Source of the DNA: Roseateles aquatilis
GTDB lineage: Bacteria > Pseudomonadota > Gammaproteobacteria > Burkholderiales > Burkholderiaceae_C
NCBI RefSeq assembly: GCF_002205645.1
Contig: NZ_NIOF01000019.1
Span: 1-64,000, forward strand
DNA length: 64,000 bases
Reading direction: 5' to 3'
In this document: one piece after another, positions 26,367-35,107 of the stretch
Position numbering within the stretch: position 1 is the first letter of the stretch
Layout: each line of letters opens with the position of its first letter
Made by a program: the position numbers and the translations under genes
Notes under the pieces: model-generated
What the model was told of the DNA's origin: nothing
Database searches by the model: none
What the model saw: only the letters and a program-made list of their open reading frames with translations

Positions 26367-27200
26367 ATGATGACTTTCAAGATGACGACGACCGCCCCCC
26401 TGCGCCCGATCGGGCGCGTCGCCCTGGCCGCGGCGTTGCTGGCCGCCGCCTGCGGCGCGCAGGCGCACCAGATCTGGTTCGAGCGCGACGGCCGCGCGCT
26501 GACCTTCCGCTACGGCGAGCTGGACGTGAACATGCACGAGGTCTCGCCCGGCGGGCTGGACCGTTTCGTCGAGCTGAAAGGGACGCTGGTGTCCGCCGCG
26601 GGTGCCAGGCCGCTGGTGATGAGCAAGGCCGCGGACGCCTTCGTGCTGCCGGAGCTGAAGGAGGCGCCGGGCGCCGGCACCACGGTGACCGCCATCGACC
26701 TGCAGTACCCGATGTTCGACACCAAGCGCGACGGCAAGGCGCTGCGCACCTACTGGGTGCCGGCCACGCGCTGGGTCGCGGATCTGAAGGCGCGGGCGGC
26801 GTCGCTGCCGCTGGACATCGTGCCCACCGGCGTGGAGCAGGGCGGCCGGGCGGAGTTCCAGGTCGTCTACAAGGGCGATCCGCTGCCGGGCGCGAAGATG
26901 GCGCTGGTCACGCCCGCCGGCTGGACCCTGAACGCCACCAGCGACGCCGACGGCAAGTTCCGCTTCCCGCTGCCGTGGAAGGGCAACTACGTGATCGGCC
27001 TGTATTACGTCGACGACGTCACCGGCGAGCGCGTCGGCCCCGCGGGCAAGGAGGCCTATCAGCTGGAGGGCTACAACTCCGCGCTGTCGTTCCAGCGCGC
27101 GCAAGGCCTGGCCCCGCTGCCGGTGGCCGAGAAGACGCTGCCGGCCTCGGTGCTGGCCGATATGGCCAAGGCCAAGGCCGCGGCGGCCGGACAGAAATAA
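26367..27200 (+). CDS. DUF4198 (NikM-like) secreted protein
   Basis: A 277-residue periplasmic protein. AAGGAG lies six bases before ATG 26367; the second codon is also ATG. The signal peptide is cleaved near GAQAHQIWFE, leaving a mature His close to the N-terminus, as in the DUF4198/NikM-like family linked to nickel or cobalt uptake. A C-terminal carboxypeptidase-regulatory-like beta domain carries PLPGAKMALVTPAGW and SDADGKFRFPLP. It lies between the TonB receptor and a DUF1624 membrane protein on one strand. Likely role: periplasmic handling of the metal or chelate that the receptor imports; this is inference from family and context. Confidence 0.8.
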   Translation: MMTFKMTTTAPLRPIGRVALAAALLAAACGAQAHQIWFERDGRALTFRYGELDVNMHEVSPGGLDRFVELKGTLVSAAGARPLVMSKAADAFVLPELKEAPGAGTTVTAIDLQYPMFDTKRDGKALRTYWVPATRWVADLKARAASLPLDIVPTGVEQGGRAEFQVVYKGDPLPGAKMALVTPAGWTLNATSDADGKFRFPLPWKGNYVIGLYYVDDVTGERVGPAGKEAYQLEGYNSALSFQRAQGLAPLPVAEKTLPASVLADMAKAKAAAAGQK

Positions 27201-27243
27201 GCGGCCGGGCGGCACCCGGCTCACATCCGAGAAGAGACACACC

Positions 27244-28455
27244 ATGACCACACTGACCAGCCCCAGCGGCGCCGCGACCAGGGCGCGCACCACGGCGCCC
27301 CCGGGCGCGCTCGCCGCGCACAAGAAGCGCATCACCTCGATCGACGCGCTGCGCGGCTTCGTGATGATCATCATGCTGCTCGACCACGTGCGGGAGACGC
27401 TCTACCTGCACCTGCAGGTCACCGATCCGATGACGGTGCCGGGCACGCCGCCGGAGGTGTTCTTCTCGCGCCTGGCGGCGCATTTCTGCGCGCCGGTGTT
27501 CGTGTTCCTCACCGGGCTGTCGGCCTGGCTGTACGCGAATCCCCCGGGCGGCACGCCGCGCGACGTGCGCGGCTACCTGGTCAAGCGCGGCCTGCTGCTG
27601 ATCCTGCTGGAGGTGACACTGGTCAACTTCGCCTGGAGCGGCAACTACCACGTGCTGTACCTGCAGGTGATGTGGGCCATCGGCTTCAGCATGCTGGCGC
27701 TGGCGCTGCTGTCGGGCCTGCCGCGCTGGGCGCTGGCGGCGCTGGGCGTGGTGATCGTGGGCGGCCACAACGCGGTGGCGGGGGTGATCGTCGCCGCGGA
27801 CAGCGCCTGGTATCCGCTGTGGACGCTGATGCTGCACCGCGGCTGGCTGGTGGCGGAGGGCGCGCTCAAGGTCAAGCTGACCTATCCGGCGCTGCCGTGG
27901 GTGGGCGTGATCCTGCTGGGCTACGCCTTCGCGCCGCTGTTCACGACGGCGGTGGACGCCGCGAGGCGCCAGCGCGTGCTGCTGCTGACGGGCGCGGCGA
28001 GCCTGCTGCTGCTGCTGGTGCTGCGGGGCTTCAACATCTATGGCGAGAACGCGCCCTGGACATCCGGCGCGACGGCGGTGGAGACGGCGATGTCGTGGCT
28101 CAACTTCACCAAGTACCCGCCCTCGCTGGACTTCGTGCTGATGACGCTGGGCGGCGGGCTGCTGATGCTGGCGGCGCTGGAGCACGCGGACAACGCGTTC
28201 ACGCGCGTGTGCTCGACCTTCGGCGGCGCGCCGATGTTCTATTACATCTTCCACCTCTACGTGCTGATGGTGTCCTACCGCATCCTGCTGGCGATCTTCG
28301 GTCCCAACCAGGGCACGCGCTTCGGGGTCGACGCCGATTCGTTCTGGATCGTGTGGGTGGTGTGGCTGGCGATGCTGCCGCTGCTGTACGTGCCGGTGAA
28401 GGCCTTCGGCGCCTACAAGCGGCGCTCGACGCAGGCGTGGGTGCGCTACTTCTGA
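27244..28455 (+). CDS. DUF1624/heparan-alpha-glucosaminide N-acetyltransferase-like membrane protein
   Basis: A 403-residue integral membrane protein with about ten hydrophobic segments. The hallmark is RITSIDALRGFVMIIMLLDHVRE (about residues 30-52), with the Asp-His of the acetyltransferase-like fold, followed by RLAAHFCAPVFVFLTGLSAW. DUF1624/YeiB-type proteins are thought to acyl-modify periplasmic or surface compounds using cytosolic acyl donors. It is preceded by GAGAAGAGACACACC. Its link with the DUF4198 and TonB genes is repeated order on one strand; the substrate is unknown. A hairpin follows at 28478-28500. Confidence 0.85.
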   Translation: MTTLTSPSGAATRARTTAPPGALAAHKKRITSIDALRGFVMIIMLLDHVRETLYLHLQVTDPMTVPGTPPEVFFSRLAAHFCAPVFVFLTGLSAWLYANPPGGTPRDVRGYLVKRGLLLILLEVTLVNFAWSGNYHVLYLQVMWAIGFSMLALALLSGLPRWALAALGVVIVGGHNAVAGVIVAADSAWYPLWTLMLHRGWLVAEGALKVKLTYPALPWVGVILLGYAFAPLFTTAVDAARRQRVLLLTGAASLLLLLVLRGFNIYGENAPWTSGATAVETAMSWLNFTKYPPSLDFVLMTLGGGLLMLAALEHADNAFTRVCSTFGGAPMFYYIFHLYVLMVSYRILLAIFGPNQGTRFGVDADSFWIVWVVWLAMLPLLYVPVKAFGAYKRRSTQAWVRYF

Positions 28456-28477
28456 TCGAGGCGGCGGGGTCGCGCCG

Positions 28478-28500
28478 CCGCGGCATCTTGTGTGCCGCGG
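28478..28500 (+). terminator. Hairpin after the DUF1624 gene
   Basis: CCGCGGCA (28478-28485), a seven-base loop and TGCCGCGG (28493-28500) form a perfect 8-bp stem, without a following T-run. It probably marks the end of the metal-related transcription unit. Confidence 0.45.
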
Positions 28501-28570
28501 GCGGCCGATTCCGCAATTCGCTGCCGTGGCGGCGGCGCTGAACGGCAACGCATCCAGGCACGAGGCCCCT

Positions 28571-28993
28571 ATGCTGGATCCCATGCTCGACCTTTCTCTC
28601 GCGCCCTCGACGCCGCCCGGGACGTCCGCGGCATCCGCCCGGTCCACGCGGCCGGCCCGACCGACCTCGTCGCGTCGGTCGATGGAGCCGGCGTTGCACC
28701 ACATCGACGCGCACCTGGGCGAGCCGCTGCGGCTGGAGGCGTTGGCCGAGCTGTGCGGCCTGAGCGTGTGGCGCTTCGCGACGGTGTTCCGGCAGCGCAT
28801 GGGGCTGTCGCCCTACCGCTACGTCAGCGAGCGCCGGGCGCGCCACGCGCAGGACCTGCTGCGCCAGGGCGTGCCGCCCGCGCGCGCGGCCAGCGAGGCG
28901 GGTTTCTACGATCAGAGCCACATGAATCGTCGGCTCAAATTGCTCTGCGGTCTGACGCCGAGCGAGGCGCGCCAGCCCGCGCCAGCGCGGTGA
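28571..28993 (+). CDS. Short AraC-type HTH transcriptional regulator
   Basis: A 140-residue protein starting at ATG 28571. After a Ser/Thr/Pro/Arg-rich 40-residue N-terminus there is only an AraC double helix-turn-helix: LEALAELCGLSVWRFATVFRQRMGLSPYRYV (first HTH) and ARAASEAGFYDQSHMNRRLKLLCGLTPSEAR (second). There is no N-terminal sensor domain, as in SoxS/MarA-type regulators, whose activity is set by their amount. It is followed by the amidohydrolase gene after about 100 bases and may control it or the DUF1624 unit. Confidence 0.8.
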   Translation: MLDPMLDLSLAPSTPPGTSAASARSTRPARPTSSRRSMEPALHHIDAHLGEPLRLEALAELCGLSVWRFATVFRQRMGLSPYRYVSERRARHAQDLLRQGVPPARAASEAGFYDQSHMNRRLKLLCGLTPSEARQPAPAR

Positions 28994-29091
28994 ACGTGGG
29001 CGCGCTGGACGGCTTCGACGCGATCGAGGCCGGCCGACAGGGGCAACCCGGCCTGGACAGCGAGGAGGGGCCGCAGGGCTCACAGGGCAAG

Positions 29092-30270
29092 ATGACCGAC
29101 ACCATCGACGATCTGCTGCCGGAGCTGGTCCGCTTCCGGCGTGACCTGCACGCGCATCCGGAGCTGGCCTTCGGCGAGCACCGCACCGCCGGCCTGGTGG
29201 CCGATGCGTTGCGCGAGCTCGGCCTGGAGGTGCATGAGGGCGTGGGCGGCACCGGCGTGGTGGGCGTGTTGCGCCACGGCGAGGGCCGCGCCGTCGGCCT
29301 GCGCGCGGACATGGACGCGTTGCCGATGGAGGAGCGCAGCGGCCTGCCGCACGCCAGCCTGTTCAGCGGCATCCACCATGGCTGCGGCCACGACGGCCAC
29401 ACGGCGATGCTGCTGGGCGCGGCCCGCCACCTGGCGCGCACCCGCGGGTTCGCCGGCACGGTGAACTTCATCTTCCAACCCGCCGAGGAAGGCAAGGGCG
29501 GCGCGCTGGCGATGGTCAAGGACGGGCTCTTCGAGCGGTTCCCGTGCGACGCGGTCTATGCGCTGCACAACTGGCCGGATCTGCCGGCGGGCCAGGCGCG
29601 CACGCGGCCGGGCCCGATCATGGCCGCCGCCGACCGCTTCGACATCACGATCAAGGGCCGCGGCGGGCACGCCGCGATGCCGCACCGCACGCCGGACGCG
29701 GTCCTGGCCGCCAGCCAGATCGTGGTGCAGCTCAACACGCTGGTGTCGCGCCGGATCGATCCCGGCGAGTCGGCGGTGCTGTCGGTCACGCGCATCGAGG
29801 GCGGGCATTCCCACAATGTGATGCCGGCGGAAGTGGCGCTGACCGGCACCGTCCGCAGCTTCGACGCGGTGAGCCAGGACGCGATCGAGTCCGCGCTGAA
29901 GGACAGCGTCGAGGGCTTGTGCCACGCGGCGGGCTGCGAGGCCGATGTCGTCTACACGCGTTATTACCCGGCGACGGTCAACACCGCGGTGGAAGCGTCG
30001 CTCGCGCTGCGCGCGGCGGCGTCGGTGGGCCTGGTCGCCGAGGTCGCGGAGCGGCCCGCCTTCACGTCCGAGGACTTCGCCTTCATGCTGCGCGAGCGGC
30101 CGGGCGCCTACCTGTGGCTGGGCCAGGGCCCGCGCCGGACGGGCGAGGCCGACTACCGGCCCTTGCACCATCCCTGCTACGACTTCAACGACGCGGTCAT
30201 GGCGCACGGCGTGCGCTGGTTCGTCGCCGTGGCGGGGCTGGAACTGGCGCAGGTGCCTCGACTGGCTTGA
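29092..30270 (+). CDS. M20D-family metallo-amidohydrolase (hippurate hydrolase-like)
   Basis: A 392-residue cytoplasmic peptidase/aminoacylase. Metal ligand motifs are RADMDALPM (71-79) and HGCGHDGH (96-103), where Cys98 and the His residues bind two metals, followed by FQPAEEGKGGA with the catalytic Glu pair. The dimerisation domain starts at RFDITIKGRGGHAAMPHRTPDAV, and the closing FTSEDFAFML is present. The family removes acyl groups from N-acyl amino acids, hippurate or IAA conjugates. ATG 29092 follows CAGGGCAAG. The gene is convergent with the transporter gene 22 bases further on. Confidence 0.93.
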   Translation: MTDTIDDLLPELVRFRRDLHAHPELAFGEHRTAGLVADALRELGLEVHEGVGGTGVVGVLRHGEGRAVGLRADMDALPMEERSGLPHASLFSGIHHGCGHDGHTAMLLGAARHLARTRGFAGTVNFIFQPAEEGKGGALAMVKDGLFERFPCDAVYALHNWPDLPAGQARTRPGPIMAAADRFDITIKGRGGHAAMPHRTPDAVLAASQIVVQLNTLVSRRIDPGESAVLSVTRIEGGHSHNVMPAEVALTGTVRSFDAVSQDAIESALKDSVEGLCHAAGCEADVVYTRYYPATVNTAVEASLALRAAASVGLVAEVAERPAFTSEDFAFMLRERPGAYLWLGQGPRRTGEADYRPLHHPCYDFNDAVMAHGVRWFVAVAGLELAQVPRLA

Positions 30271-30292
30271 GCGTCTCGCGCCGAACCCGGTC

Positions 30293-31882
30293 TCAACCGC
30301 CCCAAACGGCCACCACCTGCACGACCAGGATCTTCACCACCGTCATGGACGGAAAGATCATCGCGTAGCCGATGTCCGGCTTGTCCGTCGGCGCGATCCG
30401 GTTGGCGAAACCCAGGATCGCCGGATTGCCCGTCACGCCGGCCACGATGCCGGCCGCGGCGTCGAAGGGCATGCGGAACAGGACGAGCGCGATGAGCAGC
30501 GTCACGGCGACCAGCACGGCCACGATGGCGCTGCCCAGCAGCAGGTAGAGCAAGCCGCTGTGCGCGATGGCCGCCGCGAAGGTGGCACCCGACGAGATGC
30601 CCACCACCGCCAGGAACAGCGTCAGGCCGAAGTTGCGCAGCACCAGGTTGGCCGACACCGGCATCGCCCACTTCAGCCGCCCGGTGCGGCGCCGCCATCC
30701 CAGCAGCAGCGCCACCAGCAGCAGCCCCGCGAAACCCAGCGAGAACCGGCCCACGAAGGGCAGCGTCCAGGCGATGGCGCCGAAACCCAGCCCCAGGGTC
30801 ACGCCGACGCCCACGCCGATGTAGCTGATCTCGCCGGTGCCGCGCACCGAGTCGCCGAAGATGCGCGACAGGGCGGGGAAACTCTCGCGCGGCGCCAGCA
30901 CGCCCACGCGGTCGCCGAACTCGAACTGCCGGTCGGGAAGCGGATCGAGGTCGGCGTCGCTGCGGCGCAGGTGGAGGATGCGCGCGCCCAGTTCCGGCGG
31001 CAGCGCCAGGTCCGCCAGCCGCTTGCCGGCGACCCGCGGGTTGGAGATGAAGAAGCGGGTGTAGTCCAGGTCGCTGCGATCACGCAGCATGCGGCCCGGA
31101 TGGGACGGCCCGAAACGCAGCGCCGCATGGCGCAGGGCGACCTGGTCAGTGCCGGTCAGCAGCAGCACGTCGCCGCGTTGGAGCTCCGTGTCGTCGTTGG
31201 CCGCGAGGTTGTGATGCCCGCGCCGCAAGGCCGCGATCGAGACCCCGCGCGGCAGGTTGCGCGCCGCGTCGGCCAGGGTCATGCCGAACACGACGAACTC
31301 CTCGACGGCCACCTCTTCGGCATGCATGACGGACGCGGGGCGGCGATCGACCTTGGGCTTCGCGATCGCGTTGTAGAGGCCCAGCATCAGGATGGGCACC
31401 GCCACGCCGACGGGATACGCGACGGAGTAGCCGGTCGCCGGGTTGGTGCCGAACACCGTCAACGCGGCCTGCAACGCGGCCGTGCTGGTGCCCGCGCCCG
31501 AGAAGGCGCCCAGGGCCTCGGCCAGCGCCACCCCGGGCAGCCAGTGCACGGCGCCCAGGGTCAGTCCCAGCGCCGCGGCCACGGCGACGAGGGCGGCGAT
31601 ATTCGCCTTCGCGCCCTCGGCGCTGGTGAGGCCGCGCAGGAACTGCGCGCCGTAGGCGATGCCCACGCCGTACAGGAACAGCATCAGCCCCACGTTGCCC
31701 AGCAGCGGCGGCAACTTGAGCTGGGGCGCGGCGGCGCCGACAGCCAGGCCCACGAAGAGCACCGCGCCCGACCCGAGCGCGAATCCCTTGATGTTGACGG
31801 CCCCCAGCAGATAGCCGACGGCGATGGTGAAGAAGACCGCCAGCAAGGGCTGCGCGGCCAGGAAGTTGCCAATCGATTCCAT
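30293..31882 (-). CDS. YidE/YbjL/AspT-type transporter with central TrkA-C domains
   Basis: A 529-residue inner-membrane protein of the aspartate:alanine exchanger family. Two homologous membrane halves are visible: a first set of hydrophobic helices with GNVGLMLFLYGVGIAYGAQF and GAFSGAGTSTAALQAALTV, and a second with NFGLTLFLAVVGISSGATF and GVTGNPAILGFANR. Between them (about residues 190-350) lies a soluble part with two TrkA-C-like regulatory domains (GDVLLLTGTDQ and GDRVGVLAPRE). Family members exchange dicarboxylic amino acids or other anions. It is transcribed divergently from D-lactate dehydrogenase, hinting at organic-acid exchange, but the substrate is not established. Confidence 0.88.
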   Translation of the reverse strand: MESIGNFLAAQPLLAVFFTIAVGYLLGAVNIKGFALGSGAVLFVGLAVGAAAPQLKLPPLLGNVGLMLFLYGVGIAYGAQFLRGLTSAEGAKANIAALVAVAAALGLTLGAVHWLPGVALAEALGAFSGAGTSTAALQAALTVFGTNPATGYSVAYPVGVAVPILMLGLYNAIAKPKVDRRPASVMHAEEVAVEEFVVFGMTLADAARNLPRGVSIAALRRGHHNLAANDDTELQRGDVLLLTGTDQVALRHAALRFGPSHPGRMLRDRSDLDYTRFFISNPRVAGKRLADLALPPELGARILHLRRSDADLDPLPDRQFEFGDRVGVLAPRESFPALSRIFGDSVRGTGEISYIGVGVGVTLGLGFGAIAWTLPFVGRFSLGFAGLLLVALLLGWRRRTGRLKWAMPVSANLVLRNFGLTLFLAVVGISSGATFAAAIAHSGLLYLLLGSAIVAVLVAVTLLIALVLFRMPFDAAAGIVAGVTGNPAILGFANRIAPTDKPDIGYAMIFPSMTVVKILVVQVVAVWGG

Positions 31883-31908
31883 GAGAACGGGCGGTCGCGC
31901 GGTTGAGG

Positions 31909-31937
31909 AGATAAATTCAGTCTAATGGCCTTGGCAA
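31909..31937 (-). promoter_or_regulatory. Candidate sigma-70 promoter for the AspT-type gene
   Basis: On the minus strand TTGCCA (31937-31932) and TTATCT (31914-31909) are separated by 17 bases, about 27 bases before the ATG. The local AT-rich sequence is unusual for this GC-rich stretch. Prediction by eye only. Confidence 0.35.
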
Positions 31938-32024
31938 GGTCTGCATAACCCCGCGGCAGTCGCGGCGAGTCAGGCAGACCCGTCCCAGGGGACGGATCCG
32001 GCATCCTTCAAGGGGAGAACGCAC

Positions 32025-33026
32025 ATGAGAACCGCAGTCTTCAGCACGCGCCGTTACGACAAGTCCCTGCTGACGCAGGCCAACGCGGAGGCCGAGGCTG
32101 GCCACGACCTCGTGTTCCGCGAGGACCGCCTGACGCTGGACACGGTGGCGTTGGCCGCGGGCTGCCCGGCGGTGTGCGTGTTCGTCAACGACAACGTGGA
32201 TGCCGAGGTGCTGAAGCAGCTCGCCGCGCAGGGCACGCGCCTGGTGGCGACGCGGTCCACCGGCTACAACCACGTGGACGCGGAGGCCGCGGAGCGGCTG
32301 GGCATCGAGGTGGTGCGGGTGACGGATTACTCCCCGCACTCGGTGGCCGAGTTCGCGGTGGGCCTGCTGCTGGCCGTGAACCGCAAGATCGCGCGGGCCA
32401 GCGTGCGCACGCGCGACGGCAACTTCGAGCTGGACGGGCTGATGGGTTTCGACCTGCACGGCAAGACGGTCGGCGTGATCGGCACCGGCAAGATCGGGAC
32501 CATCTTCGGCCGGATCATGGTCGGCTTCGGTTGCACGGTGCTGGGCCACGACCTCTATCCGAGTGCGGCGTTCGAGGCGGCCGGCGGGCGTTATGTCGGG
32601 ATCGAGGAGTTGATGGCCCGCAGCGACGCGGTGTCGCTGCATTGCCCGCTGACCGACGAGACCCGCCATGTGGTGAATGCCCGCACCCTGGCGGGCGCGA
32701 AGCGCGGCGCGATCCTGGTCAACACCAGCCGCGGCGGCCTCGTGGACACGGAGTCGGCGATCCAGGCGTTGAAGACCGGACAGCTCGGCGGGCTGGCGAT
32801 CGACGTCTATGAGCAGGAGGCGAGCCTGTTCTTCCAGGACCTGTCGTCCACCATCATCACGGACGACGTGATCCAGCGTCTGGTGTCATTCCCCAATGTG
32901 ATCGTGACCGGGCATCAGGCGTTCTTCACGCTGGAAGCGATCGGGCAGATCATGCGGACGACGATTGAAAGCATCAGCGCGTTCGAAAAGGGGGAGGCGT
33001 TGGTGAACAGGATTCCGAGAGGATGA
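32025..33026 (+). CDS. ldhA: D-lactate dehydrogenase (2-hydroxyacid dehydrogenase family)
   Basis: A 333-residue NAD-dependent D-2-hydroxyacid dehydrogenase with GTGKIG at 153-158 and the substrate-side ATRSTGYNHVD (75-85). It also shows the catalytic Arg in NTSRGGLVDT, Glu in the DVYEQE stretch and His296 in GHQAFFT. The combination with LFFQDLSS is characteristic of fermentative LdhA, which reduces pyruvate to D-lactate. GGGGAG lies upstream of ATG 32025. It faces the AspT-type gene across 142 bases. The 3' end marks the beginning of a lower-GC segment. Confidence 0.93.
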   Translation: MRTAVFSTRRYDKSLLTQANAEAEAGHDLVFREDRLTLDTVALAAGCPAVCVFVNDNVDAEVLKQLAAQGTRLVATRSTGYNHVDAEAAERLGIEVVRVTDYSPHSVAEFAVGLLLAVNRKIARASVRTRDGNFELDGLMGFDLHGKTVGVIGTGKIGTIFGRIMVGFGCTVLGHDLYPSAAFEAAGGRYVGIEELMARSDAVSLHCPLTDETRHVVNARTLAGAKRGAILVNTSRGGLVDTESAIQALKTGQLGGLAIDVYEQEASLFFQDLSSTIITDDVIQRLVSFPNVIVTGHQAFFTLEAIGQIMRTTIESISAFEKGEALVNRIPRG

Positions 33027-33059
33027 GGCACAGCGGCGCACCGCGTGTCGTGAAACGAG

Positions 33060-33995
33060 TCAATGCCCGAGCAGCAGCGAGATGTCGCGTATCGGGGGAT
33101 TGCCAAAGGCTCGTCGATACTCACGATTGAACTGCGTCACGCTTTCATATCCCACGCGGAACGCGGCGGTGCCGGCATCCAGCGCCTCGGTCAGCAGCAG
33201 TTTGCGCGCCTCGTGCAGTCTGACCTGCTTCTGATACTGCAGCGGACTCATTCGGGTGATGGCGCGGAAATGGTGGTGGAACGTCGATACGCCCATGGCC
33301 GCCATTTGGGCGAGCGTTTCGACCTTGACCGGTTGGGCGTAATGCTCGCGCAACCAGGTGATCACCTCCGCGATCCGGTAGTGTTTTGTTCCGAACATCG
33401 CGATATTGCGGAGCTGGCCACCGACATGCCCGGTGAGAAGCCGATAGATGATCTCGCGAGAGATCAGCGGTGCGACGATGGGGATGTCCTTGGTTTTATC
33501 GGCGAGCGATACCAGGCGCACGACGGGATCCAGTAGTTCTGAGGTTATCCGGCCCAGCGTCATCGCGGATCCGTCCGACTCAACGGGCATCTTGTGAAGA
33601 TCGATGTCGCCGGCGACCTCCCGGACGATGTCGAGGTCGAGTTTCAGCAGCAGCGAGAGGACGGGGTGGGATTCACTTCCGCCCAGTATCTGGGTGATCG
33701 TCGGAAGATCGACCGAAGTCAGCATGAATTGCCCCGCGTCATACTCGTAGACTTCAGATCCGAGGATGACCCTCGTCCGCCCCTGAACCATCACCGAAAG
33801 GCTTGGTTCCAGAAGCGTGCAGGCCGGCGTACATGCTTCGTCACGCCGATAGAAAGACAGCCCGGGCACCTGGGAGAGGTGGTCGCCGGGTCGAGGCAAG
33901 TGCCGAACCACCTGCTCGCCCAAGCGTCTCTGCAGAGGCAGACAGGCCTCGGTGTCGATGGAGGCGTCAGCCTGTTTCGCATTCAATGAAGGCAT
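33060..33995 (-). CDS. AraC-family regulator with AraC_N domain
   Basis: A 311-residue protein. The N-terminal ligand domain (AraC_N type, about residues 40-190) includes LEPSLSVMVQGRTRVILGSEVYEYDAGQFMLTSVDLP. The C-terminal double HTH includes VETLAQMAAMGVSTFHHHFRAIT and AAFRVGYESVTQFNREYRRAFG. It is divergent from the SDR gene across about 215 bases, an arrangement typical for such regulators controlling an oxidoreductase. GC is about 60% in a hand-counted 60-base sample, clearly below the roughly 70% of the surrounding chromosome, consistent with acquisition. Confidence 0.92.
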   Translation of the reverse strand: MPSLNAKQADASIDTEACLPLQRRLGEQVVRHLPRPGDHLSQVPGLSFYRRDEACTPACTLLEPSLSVMVQGRTRVILGSEVYEYDAGQFMLTSVDLPTITQILGGSESHPVLSLLLKLDLDIVREVAGDIDLHKMPVESDGSAMTLGRITSELLDPVVRLVSLADKTKDIPIVAPLISREIIYRLLTGHVGGQLRNIAMFGTKHYRIAEVITWLREHYAQPVKVETLAQMAAMGVSTFHHHFRAITRMSPLQYQKQVRLHEARKLLLTEALDAGTAAFRVGYESVTQFNREYRRAFGNPPIRDISLLLGH

Positions 33996-34146
33996 TACCC
34001 ATTGTGCTCTCGGCCTTTGTCGAGGTGCAAGGGAATAATGGTCCGATCAAGAGGATTGGGCAATCCATCCAGAGAATCGTGCTCACCAAGGCGAGTCGCA
34101 TCGCGGTACGCTGAGGAAATATTATCTCTGGGGATGTGGATTTAGT

Positions 34147-34212
34147 ATGAAGACAATCGGATATGCCATCCAGGCTTGGCTCATCCATGAAATCGGAGTC
34201 AAGAAATCGTGA
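34147..34212 (+). pseudogene. 21-codon ORF, possible remnant of a zinc alcohol dehydrogenase
   Basis: ATG 34147 opens a 21-residue reading frame (MKTIGYAIQAW...) whose TGA overlaps the SDR start (TGATG). The first residues resemble the N-terminus common in YahK-like NAD(P)-dependent alcohol dehydrogenases (MKTIGYA...), which often sit next to AraC/SDR pairs. It may be what is left after a deletion, or a translational leader for the SDR. Neither is proven. Confidence 0.4.
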
Positions 34213-35039
34213 TGAAAACTGCTCTCGTGACCGGCGCATCGTCGGGGATCGGCGAAGCGACGGCGCGTCAACTCGTCAGCGACGGATACAAGGTCTTCGC
34301 CGCCGCCCGGCGGCTCGACCGAATGAAGTCGCTTGAAGCTTTGGGGGTCACGCTTGTTCCGCTCGACCTCACGAACGACGCCTCGATCGTCGCGGCGGTG
34401 GCGGAAGTCGAGCGCGCTGCCGGCGGGCGGCTCGACGTGCTCGTCAACAATGCCGGGTATGGCAGCTATGGCTCGCTGGAGGATGTGCCGATGGACGAGG
34501 CCCGTCGCCAGATCGAAGTGAACTTGATGGGCCTGGCGCGGCTCAGCCAACTCGTCATTCCGCTCATGCGGGCGCAAACGTCTGGAACGATCGTCAATAT
34601 CACTTCGGTCGGGGGCAAGCTCGGCGAGCCATTCGGTAGTTGGTATCACGCCACCAAGTTTGCGGTGGAGGGGCTCTCCGATTGCATGCGGATGGAACTC
34701 AAACCATTCGGCATTCGCGTGGTCGTGATCGAGCCCGGCGCCATCCGTACCGAATGGAATGAAATCGCGCGCGACAGCTTGATTGCGCGATCGGGAGCCA
34801 CGCCGTACGGACCTTATGCGCAACGCCATGCCGCGATGCTGGGAAGCGCCAACGCTTCGAGCATGGCCTCTCAGCCCGACATCGTCGCGCGGACGATCGG
34901 CAAGGCAGTGGCGGCACGCAATCCGCGCCCGCGCTATGCAACCGGCGGCGGCGCCAAGACGATCGTGTTTCTGACCTGGCTGCTACCTGATCGACTGCTC
35001 GACCGCCTGTTGTGGCGGATGTCGCAGAGCATGGGCTGA
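34212..35039 (+). CDS. Short-chain dehydrogenase/reductase
   Basis: A classical SDR of 275 residues from ATG 34212 (a GTG at 34209 adds one residue and is better spaced from GGAG). NAD(P)-binding TGASSGIG is at 7-14, NNAG at 79-82, and catalytic Ser132 and Tyr145-x3-Lys149 (YHATK) are intact. The RR pair after the second strand (AARRLDRM) suggests NADP preference. C-terminal RYATGGGAKTIVFLTWLLPDRLLDRLLWR resembles the membrane-associated tail of retinol dehydrogenase-like SDRs. It is probably controlled by the divergent AraC regulator. Substrate unknown. Lower GC than the core chromosome. Confidence 0.92.
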   Translation: MKTALVTGASSGIGEATARQLVSDGYKVFAAARRLDRMKSLEALGVTLVPLDLTNDASIVAAVAEVERAAGGRLDVLVNNAGYGSYGSLEDVPMDEARRQIEVNLMGLARLSQLVIPLMRAQTSGTIVNITSVGGKLGEPFGSWYHATKFAVEGLSDCMRMELKPFGIRVVVIEPGAIRTEWNEIARDSLIARSGATPYGPYAQRHAAMLGSANASSMASQPDIVARTIGKAVAARNPRPRYATGGGAKTIVFLTWLLPDRLLDRLLWRMSQSMG

Positions 35040-35107
35040 CTAGTTGGCCGCTGGAGTTCCAGGAGCGGAAGCGAGTAGGGACGAAAGCTCGCGTACACCG
35101 GTTTGGG

